DNA of 46,360 nt from a virus: the IMG/VR virus record IMGVR_UViG_3300002143_000276, positions 1-46,360 of that record, one strand, 5' to 3'. The notes under the pieces were generated by a model. That model was given only the letters and a program-made list of their open reading frames with translations. It was not told where the DNA came from and did no database searches. Below are positions 37,374 to 44,404 of this stretch, one piece after another. Each line of letters opens with the position of its first letter. Positions within the stretch are counted from its first letter, which is position 1. The position numbers were made by a program, and so were the translations under genes.

Positions 37374-38114
37374 ATGAACGCAAATGAATTATTGACTTTT
37401 GCTAAAATTTCTGAAATCACATATGAAAATCCAGATACATCTGTTAAAAAATTTGGTACGTTTGGGTATTCTGTTATTAAATTTTTCAACAAATCTGGAG
37501 CCCAAGCATATCTTTTAACTAATGGTACTAGTAACGTATTGAGTTTCAGAGGAACAGAAGTTAAAGAGAAATCAGATGTTGTTGCAGATTTAAAAATGCA
37601 TAAAGTATTTGAAATAGATTATGCTTCTGTAATTTCTAAAGGACAAGTTCATCAGGGATTTAGAGATGAACTTGATAAACTCTGGCCTGATATTCAAACA
37701 CAATTAAGCACTAATAAAAGTATACCACTATACATTACTGGGCATAGTCTTGGTGCAGCAATGGCGACTATTGCAGCTAGTAGAATTTCTAATAAAGTAG
37801 AAGCATTAGTGACTTTTGGTTCGCCTAGAGTTGGCACAAAAGCATTTATAGAAAACTCTAAAGTGTTGCATTTTAGAGTGCAAAACAATAATGATGATGT
37901 TCCTAAAGTTCCTCCACTCTCGTTAGGGTTTAGACATCATGGTACTAATGTCTATTTGACTTATGAAGGTAAAATAAAGGAATACAATATTTGGCAACGC
38001 ATTATAGATATGCTAAGATCTCGAAAGAAAGCACTCTCGAAGGGAGAACGCTTCAAGGGAATTAAAGATCATATGATGAGTAATTATATTAAAAAATTAT
38101 CAAACTTAACGTAG
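37374..38114 (+). CDS. Class 3 lipase-like hydrolase
   Basis: 246 aa, alpha/beta-hydrolase. SFRGTEV near the N-terminus, nucleophile Ser125 in ITGHSLGAAMA, FGSPRVGTKAF, and catalytic Asp/His candidates in NNNDDVPKVPP and FRHHGTNVYL. No signal peptide. Phage lipases are unusual; it could act on host membrane lipids at lysis or on a surface polymer. AGGAG before ATG 37374; a TATAAATG box precedes it (37347-37354). Confidence 0.87.
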   Translation: MNANELLTFAKISEITYENPDTSVKKFGTFGYSVIKFFNKSGAQAYLLTNGTSNVLSFRGTEVKEKSDVVADLKMHKVFEIDYASVISKGQVHQGFRDELDKLWPDIQTQLSTNKSIPLYITGHSLGAAMATIAASRISNKVEALVTFGSPRVGTKAFIENSKVLHFRVQNNNDDVPKVPPLSLGFRHHGTNVYLTYEGKIKEYNIWQRIIDMLRSRKKALSKGERFKGIKDHMMSNYIKKLSNLT

Positions 38115-38120
38115 AATCAA

Positions 38121-38948
38121 ATGAAATTAATAGTACTGTTGTGTTTGCTAATAACATCATCAGCACAAGCTTGGACTCAACGTCCTCCTGAACAACTATC
38201 TAAATGTTCAGTGCATGCTCCTTATGGGTTACCTATAGCAAATCCCAAAGTCGATCACATATGTCGTCAAGCATATTTAGTTGGATATGATGCTTCAGCT
38301 AAGTTACCAAGATATACAAACTATACTCTTACGCCACCCAATGCACTAGGATGTATTGCTCGCACTAATGCATTTGTGGCTGATGAGTCTATTGTAAATG
38401 GTGCTCATCCTGATGATTATGTTGGTACTGGATACGACAAAGGGCACATGGTGCCCGATGGAGATTTGTCTTGGGATCAGCAAGTAGAATATGAATCTTT
38501 TCTTATGACTAATATGGCGCCACAGGCTGGATCGCTAAATCGTGGAATATGGAAATCATTAGAGACATCAATACGAGGTTGGACTGTACAGAGTTCTCAA
38601 CCACATACGATTTATGTTGGTGGAATATATAATGCTAGCAATAAAAAGATAGGCGATGGAGTTGTTGTTCCACACGCCTATTATAAAATCGTAATTAATA
38701 ACCAAACTAAAGAATTTGCTGCATGGCTATTTCCACACATCGAACCATATCCAAATTTAGGTAATGATTTAACACGCTTTCGTTTGCCGATTAATCAAAT
38801 TCAAAAATTAGCAAATGTGCAATTTAAATTACCAAAGAATGCTAAAGAACTAAATCCACGAAAAGAGTGGGACGTAGACTTTGGAGATCTCACCAAAACT
38901 AAACGCGCTAAGTGCAGGGCCTCGGTGGAGAGAATCGAACTCCCGTAA
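38121..38948 (+). CDS. Secreted DNA/RNA non-specific endonuclease (NucA-like)
   Basis: 275 aa. Signal peptide MKLIVLLCLLITSSAQA. The beta-beta-alpha-metal site is DKGHMVP (His109 general base) with NMAPQ (Asn131 and following) and NRGIW. Extracytoplasmic nuclease: periplasmic DNA degradation, superinfection exclusion or nutrient release are possible. Its last codons overlap the antisense tRNA-Trp gene, so the C-terminus (RKEWDVDFGDLTKTKRAKC onward) may be variable. Confidence 0.88.
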   Translation: MKLIVLLCLLITSSAQAWTQRPPEQLSKCSVHAPYGLPIANPKVDHICRQAYLVGYDASAKLPRYTNYTLTPPNALGCIARTNAFVADESIVNGAHPDDYVGTGYDKGHMVPDGDLSWDQQVEYESFLMTNMAPQAGSLNRGIWKSLETSIRGWTVQSSQPHTIYVGGIYNASNKKIGDGVVVPHAYYKIVINNQTKEFAAWLFPHIEPYPNLGNDLTRFRLPINQIQKLANVQFKLPKNAKELNPRKEWDVDFGDLTKTKRAKCRASVERIELP

Positions 38949-38990
38949 GCAGATTTGGAGGCTGCTGTAATACCATTATACTACACCGAG
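38920..38990 (-). tRNA. tRNA-Trp (anticodon CCA)
   Basis: Acceptor CTCGGTG/CACCGAG, anticodon loop CTCCAAA, T loop TTCGATT; no encoded CCA. The closing pair of the anticodon stem is C-T. Antisense to the end of the nuclease gene. Confidence 0.9.
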
Positions 38991-38995
38991 AAATT

Positions 38996-39070
38996 TGGTA
39001 CCATCTAATGGGATCGAACCACTGACCAACGCTTTATCGAAACGCTGCTCTACCGCTGAGCTAAGATGGT
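38996..39070 (-). tRNA. tRNA, probably Ile (anticodon GAT) with C33
   Basis: Acceptor ACCATCT/AGATGGT, encoded CCA, D arm GCTC-AGCGGTA-GAGC. The seven-base anticodon loop reads TCGATAA, i.e. C instead of the usual T at position 33, so the anticodon assignment is uncertain. Confidence 0.82.
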
Positions 39071-39077
39071 ATTATAT

Positions 39078-39153
39078 TGGCTCCGTATCTGGGTAACGAT
39101 CCCAGCTAGTCATTGATTACAAATCAGTTGCTCTACCGCTGAGCTATCAAGGA
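39078..39153 (-). tRNA. Degenerate tRNA-Thr (TGT)
   Basis: Anticodon loop TTTGTAA, but two mismatches in the acceptor (TCCTTGA/ATACGGA), one in the anticodon stem, and T loop ATCGTTA without TTC. Its central part matches the intact tRNA-Thr at 39254-39329, so it looks like a decaying duplicate. Confidence 0.65.
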
Positions 39154-39157
39154 ATAC

Positions 39158-39247
39158 TGGCGGAAGTGGTAGGATTCGAACCCACGGTACCTTTCGGTAC
39201 TTCAGTTTTCAAGACTGCTGCCTTAAGCCATGCTCAGCCACACTTCC
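39158..39247 (-). tRNA. tRNA-Ser (anticodon TGA)
   Basis: Acceptor GGAAGTG/CACTTCC, encoded CCA, loop CTTGAAA, long variable arm (AAGTACCGAAAGGTACC). Confidence 0.95.
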
Positions 39248-39253
39248 ATAAAT

Positions 39254-39329
39254 TGGTGCCCTCACCATGATTCGAACACGGCACCTACTGATTACAAATC
39301 AGTTGCTCTACCAAATGAGCTATAAGGGC
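39254..39329 (-). tRNA. tRNA-Thr (anticodon TGT)
   Basis: Acceptor GCCCTTA/TGAGGGC, encoded CCA, anticodon stem ACTGA/TCAGT with loop TTTGTAA, T loop TTCGAAT. Confidence 0.95.
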
Positions 39330-39583
39330 AGTGCTTAAAAATAAGTGCTTCCTCTCTGCGGTGGTAACTTAGTGCATCAGCAAATATTTGGCCGAACCAT
39401 CTGAAAACTCATGTTACCATCATCAGGACAAAACCAAACTGCATCCCACACACACCTTCCATCCACTCCTCGGCCAGAGAGGATTCTCGCATTGCCAGCG
39501 CCCTTGTTAAGGGTACAGTCCTACGGCTATCACACCGTCTCTCATCATGCGGACCACATTATCCGTTGATTAGACGGAACGTT
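39330..39583 (-). ncRNA. Structured non-coding block inside the tRNA array (254 nt)
   Basis: No open frame and no tRNA. On the minus strand CCTCTCTG pairs with CAGAGAGG across about 145 nt, with GGTAAC/GTTACC inside; GTCC...GGAC encloses the hairpin ACGG/CCGT; CCCTT-AAC-AAGGG is another hairpin. Co-transcribed with the flanking tRNAs. It could be part of a larger RNA together with 39964-40430. Confidence 0.55.
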
Positions 39584-39662
39584 TGGTCTCCAGTGTGGGA
39601 TTCGAACTCACATTATTCCTCGCCCCAAACGAGGTGCCATAACCAAGTTAGGCGAACCGGAG
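39584..39662 (-). tRNA. tRNA-Pro (anticodon TGG)
   Basis: Acceptor CTCCGGT/ACTGGAG, encoded CCA, anticodon stem CCTCG/CGAGG with loop TTTGGGG. Confidence 0.9.
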
Positions 39663-39670
39663 AAATATCT

Positions 39671-39745
39671 TGGTAGCGGGACTTGGATTCGAACCAAGGA
39701 TGGCAATGGCTTATGAGACCACGCTGGTGACCAGACCCTTCCCGC
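39671..39745 (-). tRNA. tRNA-Met (anticodon CAT)
   Basis: Acceptor GCGGGAA/GTCCCGC (six pairs), encoded CCA, loop CTCATAA. A second CAT tRNA lies at 41672; one may be the Ile (ATA) type read after lysidine modification. Confidence 0.88.
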
Positions 39746-39793
39746 ATTGTTCTAACTATTTATTAACAAAAAGTGTGGCCATTGACTCAAGGG

Positions 39794-39865
39794 CGACTCG
39801 TGGGAGAATCGAACTCCCGTAAGCGGATAGACAATCCGCAGTAATAACCTCTATACGAACGAGTC
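39794..39865 (-). tRNA. tRNA-Asp (anticodon GTC)
   Basis: Acceptor GACTCGT/ACGAGTC, anticodon stem GCGGA/TCCGC with loop TTGTCTA, T loop TTCGATT; no full CCA. Confidence 0.92.
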
Positions 39866-39870
39866 AAAAC

Positions 39871-39963
39871 TGGTGGAGCAACTTGGAGTCGAACCAAGAT
39901 TGTTTACCCAAAGGGACGAGATTTACAGTCTCGGGATGCACACGCCATAGCATCAATTGCTCC
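39871..39963 (-). tRNA. tRNA-Tyr (anticodon GTA)
   Basis: Acceptor GGAGCAA/TTGCTCC, encoded CCA, loop CTGTAAA, long variable arm. Confidence 0.94.
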
Positions 39964-40430
39964 AATAATATTAGTTTAGTGTTATTGCGCCAATTTAGGA
40001 GTTGGGTGCTTCCCATCCAAAGCCGCTGCAGTTATATCAGGATCCGCCTCCGGCTGATGGGACCCGCATAGTCTATACGTCTATAAACGATACCTTAATA
40101 ACACTAAACTAATACTACGTTTCTTACTCTTTATATATCCTATAAGAAAGTGCACTGGCAAATCCCTTCCCGAGTTATGCATTTGCTCTGCGCACTCTTG
40201 TTATCACGTATTCCTTGGACTTGAGATTAAACTCTAGAATGCAAACTCTTTTAATGGGTTACCCCATTCGCCTGACTTACTTCCATCCTCAACGGTACTG
40301 GGCAATGCACTTACTTATAGGTGGTGGTTTTTCTTATAAAAAGGATTAACCACCAAACCTTATCGTGCCTCATGCACCGTATTTACCGTTGACTTAGAGA
40401 GGACTTTTGAAATTCAACAATTCATAATCT
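39964..40430 (-). ncRNA. Structured non-coding block at the head of the tRNA array (467 nt)
   Basis: No protein gene. On the minus strand: GGTTTGGTGGTT/AAACCACCACC, GTGC-ATGAG-GCAC, AATGGG-GTAA-CCCATT (GNRA tetraloop), nested AGTGC...GCAAAT/ATTTGC...GCACT, and a perfect 17-bp stem ATTAGTTTAGTGTTATT (40112-40096 side) with 39968-39984 enclosing CCCATC-AGCCG/CGGCT-GATGGG. Transcribed from the promoter at 40431-40460. A large RNA such as GOLLD, which lies among phage tRNA genes, is a candidate; not verified. Confidence 0.6.
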
Positions 40431-40460
40431 ATTATATATCAATTACGAATTAATGTACAC
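40431..40460 (-). promoter_or_regulatory. Early promoter of the structured RNA/tRNA array
   Basis: GTGTAC 40460-40455, TATAAT 40436-40431. No protein gene follows, only the non-coding RNA and tRNAs. Confidence 0.85.
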
Positions 40461-40464
40461 CGTT

Positions 40465-40611
40465 TTATTCTATATCAATTTCAATTTTATCTATTGGAGT
40501 TTCATCGATATTTTTCAACCAAATTTTTATAGTTTTAATAAGTTCTTTTTCGTTTTCACATTTTAAGTTATATAAAAATCCTAGTTCATCTGTTATTTTA
40601 ATTTCGTACAT
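40465..40611 (-). CDS. Hypothetical small protein
   Basis: 48 aa: MYEIKITDELGFLYNLKCEN, IKTIKIWLKNI and an acidic end. 28 nt behind the -10 at 40640. Not recognised. Confidence 0.6.
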   Translation of the reverse strand: MYEIKITDELGFLYNLKCENEKELIKTIKIWLKNIDETPIDKIEIDIE

Positions 40612-40639
40612 ATTCGTCTTTTTTCCATTTGATATAGCT

Positions 40640-40669
40640 ATTATACTATAAAGACGAATTAATGTACAC
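40640..40669 (-). promoter_or_regulatory. Early promoter (GTGTAC-N18-TATAAT)
   Basis: GTGTAC 40669-40664, TATAAT 40645-40640; serves the 48-aa gene. Confidence 0.85.
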
Positions 40670-40673
40670 CGTT

Positions 40674-40805
40674 TTATTCGTCTGTTGGTTTTTGATTTTC
40701 AGCCTTACGCAAAGCTTTATTCGTCTTTACGTGAGCGCCTGCTTTTTTAAAGCGACATAAAACAAACCATACATTACGCGGCTTAAACATTTTTCTCTTA
40801 TTCAT
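40674..40805 (-). CDS. Hypothetical small basic protein
   Basis: 43 aa, basic (MNKRKMFKPRNVWFVLCRFKK). ATG overlaps the TGA of the upstream gene (ATGA). Confidence 0.55.
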   Translation of the reverse strand: MNKRKMFKPRNVWFVLCRFKKAGAHVKTNKALRKAENQKPTDE

Positions 40806-41029
40806 TTCCAAGGGTACTCACTTTGATGCTGATCATGATCTTCGTAATCGCGCGGCCAGTGATCTTGATTTGCCATTTCAAACAACTCACTTATTTCATA
40901 AGCCTTTTGACCACACATCGGGCAAAAGTAAACGTTGTCTACATTGTCCCAGCATTCTGGATCAGAAACAATATCTTCTTTACATTTCGTGCAATGAAGA
41001 TCAAGATTTTTGAATACGTAATTTTTCAT
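40802..41029 (-). CDS. Small zinc-ribbon protein
   Basis: 75 aa from ATG 41029. LHCTKCKEDI and YFCPMCGQKAYE give two CxxC pairs of a zinc ribbon; the C-terminus is acidic and His-rich (WPRDYEDHDQHQSEYPWK). Start joined to the upstream stop (TAATG). Confidence 0.7.
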   Translation of the reverse strand: MKNYVFKNLDLHCTKCKEDIVSDPECWDNVDNVYFCPMCGQKAYEISELFEMANQDHWPRDYEDHDQHQSEYPWK

Positions 41030-41217
41030 TATAAACCTACAGTTCCTTGACATGCGCCTGTACCACGTGTGTAACGACTTACAGTTTGTGTCCATACAGT
41101 ATAGCGAGATTTTTCAATTGGAAAAGTCGTTGTACCTTTTTTAGGTTTACGATATGCGCATAATGTAATCTTTACACCGTCTATAGTTGTTACTTCATCT
41201 TTGTTTTTCTTATTCAT
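41029..41217 (-). CDS. Hypothetical small basic protein
   Basis: 62 aa, beta-rich and basic (VKITLCAYRKPKKGTTTFPIE). AAGGATAG before the ATG; first gene behind 41246-41275. Confidence 0.62.
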   Translation of the reverse strand: MNKKNKDEVTTIDGVKITLCAYRKPKKGTTTFPIEKSRYTVWTQTVSRYTRGTGACQGTVGL

Positions 41218-41245
41218 TCTCTATCCTTTTCCATTTGATAGAATA

Positions 41246-41275
41246 ATTATAACATATAGACGAATTAATGTACAC
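41246..41275 (-). promoter_or_regulatory. Early promoter (GTGTAC-N18-TATAAT)
   Basis: GTGTAC 41275-41270, TATAAT 41251-41246; leader with ATCAAATGGAAAAGGA. Confidence 0.85.
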
Positions 41276-41290
41276 CGTTTTTAACGGACT

Positions 41291-41407
41291 TCAGGTGCCC
41301 TCAAGAGCATATATGCTGGTATACCCCTTCTAAAGCATATTTGATGCATTCTGGTGCATTTGGATCACATAAGTTGTTGATTTATAAGGGCTGAATTAGG
41401 CTAAAAA
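41291..41407. repeat. Dispersed non-coding repeat, copy 2
   Basis: Second copy of the element at 19041-19186, again directly upstream of an early promoter. Confidence 0.8.
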
Positions 41408-41435
41408 TGGCTAAAAATGTTACTATACCAATTTC

Positions 41436-41500
41436 TGGAGCACCGAGTAGGATTCGAACCTACGGTTTTGCGGTTTTGCAGGCCGTTGAACGAATGGCGC
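41436..41500 (-). tRNA. tRNA-Cys-like gene with reduced D arm
   Basis: Encoded CCA, T arm GTAGG-TTCGAAT-CCTAC, anticodon loop CTGCAAA (GCA), acceptor GCGCCAT/TCGGTGC with two mismatches. Only 65 nt: there is no room for a normal D arm. Either a degenerate gene or a truncated tRNA. Confidence 0.6.
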
Positions 41501-41508
41501 AAAAACTT

Positions 41509-41595
41509 TGGTGCGAGAGACGGGACTCGAACCCGTATGCCCATTACAGGCGGTGGGTTTTAAGCCCACTGTGTATACCATTCCACCACTCTCGC
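41509..41595 (-). tRNA. tRNA-Leu (anticodon TAA)
   Basis: Acceptor GCGAGAG/CTCTCGC, A, CCA; anticodon stem GTGGG/CCCAC with loop CTTAAAA; long variable arm. Confidence 0.95.
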
Positions 41596-41596
41596 A

Positions 41597-41671
41597 TTAT
41601 TTTCTAGTATTTTTACCTCTATACGTATCTGTTTGCGCATGACAATTTGGGCATAAACATCTGATTCTTAG
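41597..41671 (-). pseudogene. 3' remnant of an HNH homing endonuclease
   Basis: Between two tRNA genes the minus strand reads CLCPNCHAQTDTYRGKN and ends RK then TAA. This is the C-terminal signature of HNH endonucleases (LCPNCHxxTDTxxGKN). The rest is missing: the tRNA-Met gene begins directly upstream. Confidence 0.72.
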
Positions 41672-41746
41672 TGGGCCTCCCGTGAGTCGAACACGGCACC
41701 AATGGATTATGAGTCCACTGCTCTAACCAACATGAGCTAGAGGCCC
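41672..41746 (-). tRNA. tRNA-Met or tRNA-Ile2 (anticodon CAT)
   Basis: Acceptor GGGCCTC/GAGGCCC, D arm GCTC-ATGTTGGTTA-GAGC, anticodon stem GTGGA/TCCAT with loop CTCATAA. In phages such a second CAT tRNA is often Ile2 for ATA codons; not decidable by eye. Confidence 0.92.
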
Positions 41747-41752
41747 AGAACT

Positions 41753-42358
41753 TTAATCGGCTTTACTAAAATTGCCGTTCTTAAACCCTATAGTGCCGCC
41801 TTCTGCTTCAATTCGTTTGATAACATCTTCAAACAAGATTGGAGTAAAATCGGTTTGTTCTACGCAAACACAATGATAACGAACATCAATTTCATCACTG
41901 TACAAAACTTCTCCAGTTTTAGCATCAACACCACGAGCTTTACGCACACGATTTGCATGTAAGTGGCCATGAATGTTAGTGCCAAAACGACCCATTGAAT
42001 CCGAGTGTAATGGAATATGACTAAGGATCATACCATTCATAACGTGATAAGCTCTAATCTCTCTAAAGTACAAGCGATATTCGTCATCTTTAAAGATATC
42101 GTGGTTACCACGAATTAAAACTTTGTCGCCGTTTAATCTTGGCATAATCTTTAAGGCTTTACGATTAATAACAACGTCACCTAAATGATACACTTTGTCA
42201 GTAGGCTTTACCCGCTCGTTCCAACGCTTAACCATTTCTTCATCCATCTCATCAGCGTTATCCCAAGGCCTTAACTTTGTGACACCATCATTACGCGTGA
42301 AGCGACATACGCCAGTGTGACCGAAATGCGTATCGCTAACTAAAAATACACTAGGCAT
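41753..42358 (-). CDS. Metallophosphoesterase (YfcE-like)
   Basis: 201 aa. FLVSDTHFGHTG (DxH), VYHLGDVV (GD), VLIRGNHDIF (GNHD), ILSHIPLHSD, and NIHGHLHANR (GHxH): complete calcineurin-like metal site. Second such enzyme in this window, only distantly like the 314-aa one. Probably a phosphodiesterase or phosphatase on nucleotides. AAAGGAG before the ATG. Confidence 0.93.
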   Translation of the reverse strand: MPSVFLVSDTHFGHTGVCRFTRNDGVTKLRPWDNADEMDEEMVKRWNERVKPTDKVYHLGDVVINRKALKIMPRLNGDKVLIRGNHDIFKDDEYRLYFREIRAYHVMNGMILSHIPLHSDSMGRFGTNIHGHLHANRVRKARGVDAKTGEVLYSDEIDVRYHCVCVEQTDFTPILFEDVIKRIEAEGGTIGFKNGNFSKAD

Positions 42359-42388
42359 ATATTGCTCCTTTCATTGATTAATATAGCT

Positions 42389-42418
42389 ATTATACTATAT
42401 AGACGATTTATTGTACAC
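42389..42418 (-). promoter_or_regulatory. Early promoter (GTGTAC-N18-TATAAT)
   Basis: GTGTAC 42418-42413, TATAAT 42394-42389; 30 nt before the metallophosphoesterase. Confidence 0.85.
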
Positions 42419-42420
42419 CG

Positions 42421-43719
42421 TTATTTAATTTTCTTCGATGAATCTGCTTCATCTTTATCTTCGCGAATTTCTACTAGACGCGGAAGAAAGAGAGATTCTT
42501 CACCCTGTTTATTTTTAATTCTAGCATTATACAATACAGTTGCTATCTTTCCAATTACATTAAAGTTGGTGCGCTCTTCGTCTGTTAAACCAGAACCAAC
42601 ATCAACTTTAACAACGCCGTCTTCACTTTCGCATATGTACGCTCCAACCATCCCTGTGTATTTTCCAGTTCCTGGTTGAATATCAATAATACGAAGATCA
42701 CAATCTAATTCGGCTTTGAATTTTATTTGAGTCTTAACACGCTTATCTTCCCAGACTCCACTGCCGTCTTTAAGAATAATACCTTCATGGCCAAGAGACA
42801 AATAATTCTGGAAAATGCCCTGTGCTTCTTCGATGTTCTGAACAATTTCACTTGACACAATCCATATCTTTTTATCTTGAGGTTTTTGTTTACTTACAAT
42901 TGCTTCAAGACTAGAAAATCGTTTTGAATATGGAGTTACACAACGCCCACTGATAAATTCTTCATAGGGAATTAGATCCCAAAGTGATGCATGAACCATT
43001 GATGCTTCTTTGGCTGATATAGTACCTTTGTTTGCTTTGTTAAGAATGCCATTACCTGATTGCCGATCGAGAAATTGGTAATCAAATTCGTCCATTACTA
43101 AAAGTTCACCATCAAACACACAATCGATCTTGCCAGCCAAGGCAGCAAATTCTTTTTCAAGATTACCAAGCAATAGAATCTCTTTGCCATTACGACTACG
43201 AAATTCTACTTTGCCGGCGCGAACAATTGCATTGAAACGCATGCCGTCCATTTTCATTTGAGCATACGCTGGGAATTTCATCTTGCTGATAAGCTTCTCA
43301 TCGAACGGAGTGCATAACATACATGGGTATGTATGTATAAGCTTTGGCCAGATTTTATTAGCAGTAGAGTCTGAAGCACCACACTTAAGATCTTTGCCAA
43401 TGATGCGTTCAATCACTTGAGCATCATGTTCAACAAGTGAACTCAAGAGTTTTGTAAGATGTTCGATCGCAGCATTACCCGTAACTTGCCGTGTAGATAA
43501 CATAGCCAAACTATCAAGCACTGCGTCAAGCGAGTCTGCTTGATTTGCCTGTGCTGGTGTATATGCTGGAATTTTACGCTGGTAAAATTGAGTGAATGGA
43601 TCATAGGCAAGAAAGTAAACACGCTTCAAAAGCTCGTTATTTTTTTCACGCAAGATAATCGCTTCCTTCTCAAGGCGAGAGGAAGTTGCTTCTAGTTCTT
43701 TCAAGATATTAAGAATCAT
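42421..43719 (-). CDS. 30: ATP-dependent DNA ligase, T4 gp30-like
   Basis: 432 aa (T4: 487). Adenylated Lys156 in YAQMKMDGMRF (motif I KxDG), FRSRNGKEI (III), CVFDGELLV (IIIa), GHEGIILKDGSG (IV), KTQIKFKAELDCDLRI (V). N-terminal DNA-binding region 1-140 is present. Joins Okazaki fragments and repairs nicks. Start ATG 43719 with AGG-rich leader behind the promoter at 43748-43777. Confidence 0.95.
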   Translation of the reverse strand: MILNILKELEATSSRLEKEAIILREKNNELLKRVYFLAYDPFTQFYQRKIPAYTPAQANQADSLDAVLDSLAMLSTRQVTGNAAIEHLTKLLSSLVEHDAQVIERIIGKDLKCGASDSTANKIWPKLIHTYPCMLCTPFDEKLISKMKFPAYAQMKMDGMRFNAIVRAGKVEFRSRNGKEILLLGNLEKEFAALAGKIDCVFDGELLVMDEFDYQFLDRQSGNGILNKANKGTISAKEASMVHASLWDLIPYEEFISGRCVTPYSKRFSSLEAIVSKQKPQDKKIWIVSSEIVQNIEEAQGIFQNYLSLGHEGIILKDGSGVWEDKRVKTQIKFKAELDCDLRIIDIQPGTGKYTGMVGAYICESEDGVVKVDVGSGLTDEERTNFNVIGKIATVLYNARIKNKQGEESLFLPRLVEIREDKDEADSSKKIK

Positions 43720-43747
43720 ATGTATATAAACCTCATTAAGATAGTTT

Positions 43748-43777
43748 ATTATAAACCATCTACGAATTATTGTACAC
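43748..43777 (-). promoter_or_regulatory. Early promoter of the DNA ligase gene
   Basis: GTGTAC 43777-43772, TATAAT 43753-43748; 28 nt before ATG 43719. Confidence 0.83.
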
Positions 43778-43779
43778 CG

Positions 43780-43950
43780 TTATTTTATAGTGGTATACTT
43801 TTTTATGACTTCTTTTGCTTCTTCGAAGCCTGTTTGCTCAAGAATCATATTTTCAAGAGCAATATCAACTTCTTCAAGAAGCCATTCGACGTACTCAATC
43901 TCGCTGTCTGGTAATTCTGCCAGCCAGCTTGCGAGGAGATATTGTTCCAT
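43780..43950 (-). CDS. Hypothetical acidic protein
   Basis: 56 aa from ATG 43950, or 70 aa from ATG 43992; neither has a good ribosome site. LPDSEIEYVEWLLEEVDIALENM is acidic helix. Coupled to the upstream gene. Not recognised. Confidence 0.6.
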   Translation of the reverse strand: MEQYLLASWLAELPDSEIEYVEWLLEEVDIALENMILEQTGFEEAKEVIKKYTTIK

Positions 43951-43963
43951 CGAAAGAATAACT

Positions 43964-44404
43964 TTAAGATTTTTTTGGTGTTGTTTCCTCATTTTTCATT
44001 TGCTTTGGAATGAAGCCATGTTCGGCTGCGAGATTTGCAGTAATTTTCTTGTATAGCTTATTTAGCTTCTGATCTTTAATAGCAATGAGGACTTTTGCTT
44101 CAGAGGGATGAATATTTTCAATTAGTTGAATGAACAGATGTTCTTTACGCGCTTTAACTAATTGCTTAGCTTTAGTAAAAATATAGAACTTCTTAGTTTC
44201 TTGAGTGAAATTTGCTGGAGACATTCCTAAAGGACCAGCATCTTCTTTAAATGGAGGTGTTCCTTCTGGCAAATCAAACTTATGCTCTGGCAGAAATGCG
44301 TGCTGAAAGACAAACCTAAGTGCTGAGTTATCTTTATATTTTGCTAAAGCACTTGGATCATCGTTGACTTCATTTAAAATTTCAACAATATATTTAGTAG
44401 CCAT
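43964..44404 (-). CDS. Conserved T4-like phage protein
   Basis: 146 aa. LRFVFQHAFLPEHKFDLPEGTPPFKEDAGPLGMSPANF and HLFIQLIENIHPSEAKVLIAIKDQKLNKLY are well conserved among T4-like marine phages, as I recall, with no function assigned. ATG overlaps the end of the RNase H gene by one base. Confidence 0.85.
   Translation of the reverse strand: MATKYIVEILNEVNDDPSALAKYKDNSALRFVFQHAFLPEHKFDLPEGTPPFKEDAGPLGMSPANFTQETKKFYIFTKAKQLVKARKEHLFIQLIENIHPSEAKVLIAIKDQKLNKLYKKITANLAAEHGFIPKQMKNEETTPKKS

Noticed and set aside
39883-41607. Short plus-strand frames over the tRNA array
   Set aside because: They run antisense through tRNA-Tyr, tRNA-Cys-like and tRNA-Leu and have no ribosome sites.
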